From the NCBI GenBank assembly GCA_051648365.1, contig JBOFEZ010000147.1, forward strand, positions 1-48,060: a stretch of 48,060 bases of DNA. The letters run 5' to 3'. Every line of letters begins with the position of its first letter. Within the stretch, counting starts at the first letter, position 1. Origin of the DNA: JAGNZR01 sp051648365 (GTDB taxonomy: Bacteria; Fusobacteriota; Fusobacteriia; Fusobacteriales; Fusobacteriaceae). This document shows positions 43,123 to 48,060 of the stretch, piece by piece. The notes beneath the pieces were generated by a model that did no database searches, was not told the origin of the DNA, and saw only the letters and a program-made list of their open reading frames with translations. The position numbers and the translations under genes were made by a program.

Positions 43123-43494
43123 ATGCAATATACAGAAAAAGTAATGAAACACTTTATGGAACCACAAAATGTTGGAGTTATGGAAAATCCTGATGGATAT
43201 GGAAAAGTAGGAAATGCAAGTTGTGGAGATATCATGGAGATATTCCTTAAGATAGAAAATGAAGTTATAACTGATGTTAAGTTCAGAACTTTCGGATGTG
43301 CATCAGCTATCGCTTCATCATCTGTTTCGACAGAGCTTGTACTTGGGAAAACAGTAGAAGAAGCCCTAAAAATAACTAACAAAGCAGTTGTTGAAGAGCT
43401 GGGTGGATTACCTCCTGTAAAGATGCATTGTTCAGTTCTAGCAGAGGAAGCTATAAAACTTGCTATTGAAGATTACTTAAATAAGAAAAAATAA
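43123..43494 (+). CDS. nifU: Fe-S cluster scaffold protein, IscU/NifU N-terminal type
   Basis: 123 residues, only the scaffold domain of NifU. Three Cys ligands lie in NASCGD, FGCASAIASSS and MHCSVLAEEA, with the conserved Asp after the first Cys. It assembles [2Fe-2S]/[4Fe-4S] clusters from NifS sulfur and passes them to proteins such as the endonuclease III encoded next door. It lacks the bfd-like and Nfu domains of full NifU, so iscU would also be a fair name. Confidence 0.93.
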   Translation: MQYTEKVMKHFMEPQNVGVMENPDGYGKVGNASCGDIMEIFLKIENEVITDVKFRTFGCASAIASSSVSTELVLGKTVEEALKITNKAVVEELGGLPPVKMHCSVLAEEAIKLAIEDYLNKKK

Positions 43495-43499
43495 TATGA

Positions 43500-43530
43500 A
43501 ATAGCCAGAAAATACTGGCTATTTTTTTTT
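43500..43530 (+). terminator. Terminator after the scaffold gene
   Basis: AATAGCCAG (43500-43508) pairs with CTGGCTATT (43515-43523), loop AAAATA, followed by a run of Ts to 43530. Confidence 0.92.
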
Positions 43531-43613
43531 GCTCTTAGTATAATAAAAAAAGAAAAACTCAAGTTTTTCAGTATAATTTAGAATAATAAAAATATAAGTG
43601 AGAAAGGAAGAAA

Positions 43614-44777
43614 ATGAAAAAAATATTATTAACTATGCTACTTGTTGGAAACACTGCATTTCCAGCAGTAAAAACAACTAAAAAAGTAACAAAAACTTCA
43701 ACAACAAAAATTGCTCAGGAACAAGTTGACAACAGACCTGATTATCATGCATATCTAGTGGGAGATGAAAACGGTAGAATCTATTTTTCAGAAAATATGC
43801 ATGAAATAAGACCTCTTGCCTCAGTTACAAAAATAATGACAATGCTACTGACTTTTGAAGCTATAGACAGAGGCGATGTATCTCTGGATGATGAGGTAGA
43901 AATAACATGGAATGCTGCAAGACAAGGTGGAAGTATGATTCCTGTAAAAGTAGGACAAAAATTTAAATTAAGAGATCTAGTTATGGCTTCGGGAATTCAC
44001 TCAGCTAATAATGCTACCTATGCTGTAGCAGAATATGTGGGAAAAGGTTATGCAAATTTTATAAGGATGATGAACGATAAAGCAACTGAGCTTGGACTTG
44101 AAAATGAGATGAAGTTCTATACTCCAGCAGGACTACCTACAAGAATGACAAAGGAAGGAATGGATGTTGCTTCAGCTTATGCTGTATACAAACTTAGTTT
44201 GGAAGCAACTAAATACCCAGGTTATTTAGATATTGCCAAACTTAAAAATCCAAAGATAGGTAATGATACTATTCAGCTTAGAAATAAAAATCTTCTTCTT
44301 GGAAAAGAAGGGATAGTAGGATTAAAAACGGGTTACCACGCCAACTCAGGATTCAATGTTTCTATAATAAGTGAACTTAATAATCTGAGAACTCACTATG
44401 TAGTTATGGGAGGGAAAACACAAAAAATAAGAGATAATAAAATTTTGGAACTGGTTGACAGCTTCAATAGAAAATACAAAAAGAAAGAGCTTTTAGATAA
44501 AAATAAAAGCATGATGAATATTCCAGTAGAGAAAGGTATGGCTCTTTCAGTTTCCCTTTATCCTGAAAAAAGTTTTTCTTTTGTCTTAGATAAAGATGAT
44601 GAGATTAAGGTGGAAACAGAAAATATGAAGAAAATGATAGCACCAGTGATTGCCAACACAGCTGCTGGAAGCTATAAAGTTATTCTTAATGGAAAGACAG
44701 TGGATACTGGAAAACTTCTGACTAAAGAAGCTGTAGAGAAAAAAGGTTTTTTTGAGACTCTTATGGAGAAATTTTAA
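43614..44777 (+). CDS. D-alanyl-D-alanine carboxypeptidase (PBP5/6, DacA type)
   Basis: 387 residues with a signal peptide ending near TAFPA. The three penicillin-binding motifs are SVTK (in PLASVTKIMTML), SAN (HSANNATYA) and KTG (GLKTGYHANSGF). A C-terminal beta domain follows (from about residue 300), ending with an amphipathic helix that may anchor it to the inner membrane. It trims D-Ala from peptidoglycan stem peptides in the periplasm. It precedes three genes for surface polymers. The region before it has a palindrome (AAAAACT/AGTTTTT, 43,553-43,568) and TATAAT at 43,572-43,577 but no clear -35. Confidence 0.92.
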   Translation: MKKILLTMLLVGNTAFPAVKTTKKVTKTSTTKIAQEQVDNRPDYHAYLVGDENGRIYFSENMHEIRPLASVTKIMTMLLTFEAIDRGDVSLDDEVEITWNAARQGGSMIPVKVGQKFKLRDLVMASGIHSANNATYAVAEYVGKGYANFIRMMNDKATELGLENEMKFYTPAGLPTRMTKEGMDVASAYAVYKLSLEATKYPGYLDIAKLKNPKIGNDTIQLRNKNLLLGKEGIVGLKTGYHANSGFNVSIISELNNLRTHYVVMGGKTQKIRDNKILELVDSFNRKYKKKELLDKNKSMMNIPVEKGMALSVSLYPEKSFSFVLDKDDEIKVETENMKKMIAPVIANTAAGSYKVILNGKTVDTGKLLTKEAVEKKGFFETLMEKF

Positions 44778-44799
44778 TAAAATCTAGTAGGGAGAAAAC

Positions 44800-45939
44800 A
44801 TGCTGAGAAAAGTGATTTTTTTTCTGATTTACAGAATAGTTTATAAATTTTTTTGGATATTTCAAGTTAAGAAAAATAGAGTTCTTTTTAGCTCGTATTT
44901 TGGAAGAAATTATAGTGATAGTCCCAAATTTCTTTTTGAAGAGCTGATAAAAAATAGAAATGATCTGGAGATAATTTGGGTTCAGAACAGAGAAAATCGG
45001 GAATTAAAAGAAAAAGGAATAAAAACAATAGGTGCGAACACATGGAAATATCTATATTATAGTGCTACATCTGGATATTGGATAGATAACTGTCACGGTT
45101 ATCATTTGAGGAAGCCTAGAAAAGAGACAATTTACCTGCAGACCTGGCATGGGACACCTTTGAAAAAAATAGCTCAAGATATTGAGGGTGAGCAGTATGC
45201 GGTAAGTAGAAAAAGTTGGGAACTGGAGAGTGGTTACTGGAATTATTTGATATCGCCAAGTACTATGCTCAATAAACTTTTCAGTAAAGCATTCAAGGTT
45301 CCGGAAAGTATAATGATAAATGCAATGTATCCGAGAAATGAGTTTCTCATTGGTGCAGACAGAGAAAAAATAATGAAAAAAACTATTGAAACTCTTGGAA
45401 TCAATCCAAAAAAGAAAAATATACTATATGCTCCTACTTTCAGATTGGGAGAAACAGAGACCTATGACATAAAATTTCAATGTGAAAAACTAAAAAGAGA
45501 GCTGGGAGAGAAATACAATTTTTTAGTAAGAGTTCACCCCAATGTAAAAAAGGTAAGTCCAGAAATATTTGAGAATAATTATGTTATAGATGCTTCAAAA
45601 TATGATGATATTCAGGAACTTTATGCGATAACAGATATACTTATAACAGATTATTCCTCTGTATTTTTTGATTTTGCTATACTCAAAAAACCTATGATTT
45701 TTTATCCTTATGACTTTGAAAAATACAGGGATGATGACAGAGGATTTTACTTTCCTTATGAAGAAACAGTTCCTGGACCTATCTGCATGGATGAATATGA
45801 GGTAATAGAGGAAATAAAAAATGTTGAAAGAAATCTGAAAAAATTTACAGAACACCTTGATCAGTTTAATAAAAAATTTAATGATACAGAGTTTGAAGGA
45901 AGCAGCAAAAAAATATTAGAAAAAATAGGATTGTTATAA
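44800..45939 (+). CDS. CDP-glycerol glycerophosphotransferase family protein (TagB/TagF-like)
   Basis: 379 residues with an N-terminal membrane-associated helix and no full signal peptide. Motifs of the family are YLQTWHGTPLKKIAQDIEG, NILYAPTFRLGET, LVRVHPNV and ITDILITDYSSVFFDFAILKKPMIFYPYD. The His of the WHGTP motif and the DYSS loop bind CDP-glycerol in TagF. It would move glycerol- or ribitol-phosphate to an undecaprenol-linked acceptor. TagD, which makes CDP-glycerol, lies two genes downstream. Such chemistry is known from diderm capsules too. Acceptor unknown. Confidence 0.9.
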   Translation: MLRKVIFFLIYRIVYKFFWIFQVKKNRVLFSSYFGRNYSDSPKFLFEELIKNRNDLEIIWVQNRENRELKEKGIKTIGANTWKYLYYSATSGYWIDNCHGYHLRKPRKETIYLQTWHGTPLKKIAQDIEGEQYAVSRKSWELESGYWNYLISPSTMLNKLFSKAFKVPESIMINAMYPRNEFLIGADREKIMKKTIETLGINPKKKNILYAPTFRLGETETYDIKFQCEKLKRELGEKYNFLVRVHPNVKKVSPEIFENNYVIDASKYDDIQELYAITDILITDYSSVFFDFAILKKPMIFYPYDFEKYRDDDRGFYFPYEETVPGPICMDEYEVIEEIKNVERNLKKFTEHLDQFNKKFNDTEFEGSSKKILEKIGLL

Positions 45940-45963
45940 GATTTATAAAATAAGGAGAGAGAC

Positions 45964-47421
45964 ATGAGTAAAATTATGAAAAACTATATTCTTAATATAG
46001 TAATAGTTTTTGCAAATATAATATTTCCAATGCTTCTTTTTCCTTATGCCTCAAGAGTGCTGACAGCTGAGAACTACGGAAAATACTCCTTTGCACTTTC
46101 AATAACCAGCTATTTTATAACTCTGGCAAATCTGGGGGTTCAATCCTATGGACTTCGAGAATTGGCAAGAGTAAAGAACCAAGTAGGAGAATTTAGAAAA
46201 AAGTTTAGCGGGATATTTCTGATTACGATGTGCTCAAGTGTTGTCAGCTTTTTTTTCTATTTAATTACCATATATATGACTCCGAGTTTTCATGGAGAGA
46301 AAGAACTTCTATTAGTTATGGGATTGACAGTTATTTTAGCTTTTATGAATTTAGATTATCTTTTTATGGCTCTAGAAAATCATAAGCGTAGAACGATGAG
46401 ACTTATAGTAACTAGAGGAATTTCTCTTGTTTTTCTTTTGTTTTTTGTAAGAAAACCCGAGGATTATATAATTTTTGCCATGGTAATGCTTGTTCCTGAA
46501 GTTCTTGTAAAAATTGTAGATATGTATTCCGTAAGAAGTTACCTAACCCTTGAAATACAAAAAAATGAATTGAGAAAACATATAAAACCTCTTCTTATAA
46601 TATTTTTTTATATTCTTTCCCAAACAACATATCTAAATCTCGATTCTACAATGTTAGGGATTATGAAGGGAAATGAAAGTGTAGGATTTTACTCTGTTTC
46701 TATAAAAATGGTGAAGATAGTTCTTCCGATAATAGCCTCATTGGGAATTGTACTTTCTCCTAGAATAATAGAAAACATAAAACATGGAAGAGAGAGAGAA
46801 GTATATAGAGATATGGAGATGAATCTCAATTTTATATTTTTTATGACACTTCCGGCAGCAATGCTTATGTTTATACTGGCGGATAATCTGATAATCATGT
46901 TTTCTGGACAGGGGTATATGGCATCTATAATTCCGATGCGAATAATGCTTCCAGTAATAATATTTATAAGTATAAGTGGATTCGCATCTTCTCAGGTACT
47001 GATACCGACGAATAATGAAAAAAAAGTTCTGAAGGTAGCGTTGATAGGTCTAGGAATAAATTTTATTCTGAATTTTATTCTGATACCTAAATATTCTATA
47101 TTAGGTGCAGCAGGAGCAACATTGATAGCGGAGTTTACCGTATGCTATTTGAGGACTAAGGAGATAGATAAGATATTTCCAAATTATAAAATTTTTTCAG
47201 AAAGGCAAAAAGTGTATATCTATCCTGCTCTTTTAGCTTTTGTAATAGCAGGAGGAATAAAATACCTCAATAGCAGAACCGGGATATTAACGGATAATAT
47301 TTTTATTGAATTTGTAATTGTAGCCCTAATTTATAAAACTATATATGTAAGTTGGTTAATTTGGAAAAAAGAGTATTTTACTTTTAAAGTAGTAGAAATT
47401 TTAAGAAATAAAATATTATAG
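45964..47421 (+). CDS. Polysaccharide flippase, Wzx type
   Basis: 485 residues with about 12-14 membrane helices (LNIVIVFANIIFPMLLFPYASRVL at the N-terminus, GVQSYGLRELARVK in the first loop). This is the MATE/Wzx oligosaccharide flippase pattern. It would flip an undecaprenol-linked repeat unit to the periplasm. It lies between a polyol-phosphate transferase and tagD. The nine-gene operon at 16,038-25,727 has polymerases but no flippase, so this protein may serve that operon as well. Confidence 0.92.
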   Translation: MSKIMKNYILNIVIVFANIIFPMLLFPYASRVLTAENYGKYSFALSITSYFITLANLGVQSYGLRELARVKNQVGEFRKKFSGIFLITMCSSVVSFFFYLITIYMTPSFHGEKELLLVMGLTVILAFMNLDYLFMALENHKRRTMRLIVTRGISLVFLLFFVRKPEDYIIFAMVMLVPEVLVKIVDMYSVRSYLTLEIQKNELRKHIKPLLIIFFYILSQTTYLNLDSTMLGIMKGNESVGFYSVSIKMVKIVLPIIASLGIVLSPRIIENIKHGREREVYRDMEMNLNFIFFMTLPAAMLMFILADNLIIMFSGQGYMASIIPMRIMLPVIIFISISGFASSQVLIPTNNEKKVLKVALIGLGINFILNFILIPKYSILGAAGATLIAEFTVCYLRTKEIDKIFPNYKIFSERQKVYIYPALLAFVIAGGIKYLNSRTGILTDNIFIEFVIVALIYKTIYVSWLIWKKEYFTFKVVEILRNKIL

Positions 47422-47430
47422 GAGGCAGGG

Positions 47431-47817
47431 ATGAAAAAAATTATAACATATGGAACTTTCGATCTTCTTCACTGGGGTCATATTAATATTTTGAAAAGAG
47501 CAAAAGAGCTTGGAGATTATCTTATAGTCGGTTTATCTAGTGATGAGTTTAATGAACTTAAACATAAGGAATCATATCATAGCTATGAGGAAAGAAAACT
47601 TATATTGGAAGCTATAAGATATGTGGATGAAGTTATTCCTGAAGAAACGTGGGAACAGAAAACTGTAGATATAAAAAAATATGGAGTCGATATTTTTGTT
47701 ATGGGAGACGATTGGAAAGGAGAATTCGATTTTCTGAAATCTCAGTGCGAAGTGGTATATCTTCCTAGAACCAAAGGGATTTCTACAAGTAAAATAAAGA
47801 AAGATCTTAAGAAATAA
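47431..47817 (+). CDS. tagD: Glycerol-3-phosphate cytidylyltransferase
   Basis: 128 residues, close to the family length. The nucleotidyltransferase motifs are TYGTFDLLHWGHI (the HxGH-type HWGH) and PRTKGISTSKIK (RTxGISTT-like). It makes CDP-glycerol from CTP and glycerol-3-phosphate for the transferase at 44,800. GGAGG is placed six bases before ATG 47431. The last gene before the rRNA-type leader. Confidence 0.95.
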   Translation: MKKIITYGTFDLLHWGHINILKRAKELGDYLIVGLSSDEFNELKHKESYHSYEERKLILEAIRYVDEVIPEETWEQKTVDIKKYGVDIFVMGDDWKGEFDFLKSQCEVVYLPRTKGISTSKIKKDLKK

Positions 47818-47858
47818 AAAAAATTTTTAAAAAACTTAAAAATATTTCAAAAAAAATG

Positions 47859-48060
47859 TTGACGAGTTTTTGTTATTATGGTATTATCTATCTTGTCCAC
47901 GACGAAAAGCGTGAACGAAACGAAAAGGACATTAACAACAGAATAGAGAAGTAATCTAATAAATCTTTGAACTAAATTAGTTCAGAAAATTCTCAGTAAT
48001 GAGACGTCATTGAGACAGTGACGTAAAACAAAGGTGTAAATTAATTAGAAACAGTTTAAC
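47859..48060 (+). promoter_or_regulatory. Strong promoter and structured leader, probably of an rRNA operon
   Basis: TTGACG (47859-47864), a 17-base spacer and TATTAT (47882-47887) with TGG before it (extended -10), under an A-tract-rich upstream stretch (47,818-47,856) that could act as an UP element. No open frame follows. The leader has hairpins CACG/CGTG near 47,897-47,912, TGAACTA/TAGTTCA near 47,969-47,985, and ACGTCATTG/CAGTGACGT (48,004-48,024). The text TCTTTGAA resembles the boxA-like box found ahead of 16S genes. The 16S gene itself is not in the window. Confidence 0.6.

Noticed and set aside
1..48060. CRISPR arrays, insertion sequences, phage genes
   Set aside because: No regularly spaced repeats, transposase, integrase or terminal inverted repeats were found in the window.

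Overview
The window is AT-rich, densely coded DNA from a diderm anaerobe, most likely a member of the Fusobacteriota (Ilyobacter/Propionigenium/Cetobacterium/Fusobacterium-like). The case rests on a FomA-type major porin with the family's AWRP motif after a pro/val-rich linker and its RW-type C-terminus, sister porin-like proteins, a K+-dependent (probably Na+-pumping) membrane pyrophosphatase, an anaerobe-type hybrid cluster protein, and GGAGG-led genes using ATG/TTG/GTG starts. Genus cannot be fixed from the sequence alone.

Layout. 1-511: 3' end of a CobD/HisC-like aminotransferase. 530-11,982: the transcription/translation block rpmG - tRNA-Trp - secE - nusG - rplK - rplA - rplJ - rplL - rpoB - rpoC, with an L1-like site, an L10 leader, a partial terminator and a separate rpoBC promoter with a refolding leader. 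12,006-13,818: gmk - rpoZ - apbE. 13,842-15,959: hppA alone, with its own promoter and terminator. 15,981-25,727: a nine-gene surface polysaccharide operon (ASST-like membrane protein, initiating sugar-phosphate transferase, Wzz-like protein, two EpsG-like polymerases, four glycosyltransferases) with tightly packed or overlapping genes. 25,785-28,745: pyk and eno. 28,748-31,185: a divergent Crp/Fnr-family regulator and hcp sharing one palindromic operator. 31,192-33,221: tyrS behind a leader peptide with five Tyr codons and an intrinsic terminator, then a GNAT acetyltransferase. 33,222-38,630: outer-membrane cluster (two paralogous barrels with almost identical signal-peptide DNA, a MORN-type repeat protein, a Cys-repeat lipoprotein, and a FomA-like porin whose ribosome site lies in a hairpin). 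38,636-41,165: DUF308-like membrane protein, a candidate small RNA with two C-rich loops, and a GHL10-type hydrolase. 41,198-43,530: nth, nifS and nifU-like Fe-S genes. 43,614-47,817: D,D-carboxypeptidase, a TagB/TagF-like polyol-phosphate transferase, a Wzx flippase and TagD. 47,859-48,060: a strong promoter and structured leader that look like the start of an rRNA operon.

How it fits together. Most of the window is core machinery, but it is rich in RNA-level control: ribosomal-protein autoregulation, a rpoB leader with two mutually exclusive stems, classical peptide-leader attenuation of tyrS (no T-box seen), a porin ribosome site inside a stem, and an orphan small RNA whose two CTCCCC loops are complementary to the GGGGAG-type ribosome sites of neighbouring envelope genes. 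The two polysaccharide loci may complement each other: the large operon has polymerases but no flippase, while the distal cluster has the flippase and CDP-glycerol chemistry. The most novel items are the tyrS Tyr-leader, the candidate envelope small RNA, the Cys-repeat lipoprotein and the ASST-like protein that lacks most of its propeller.
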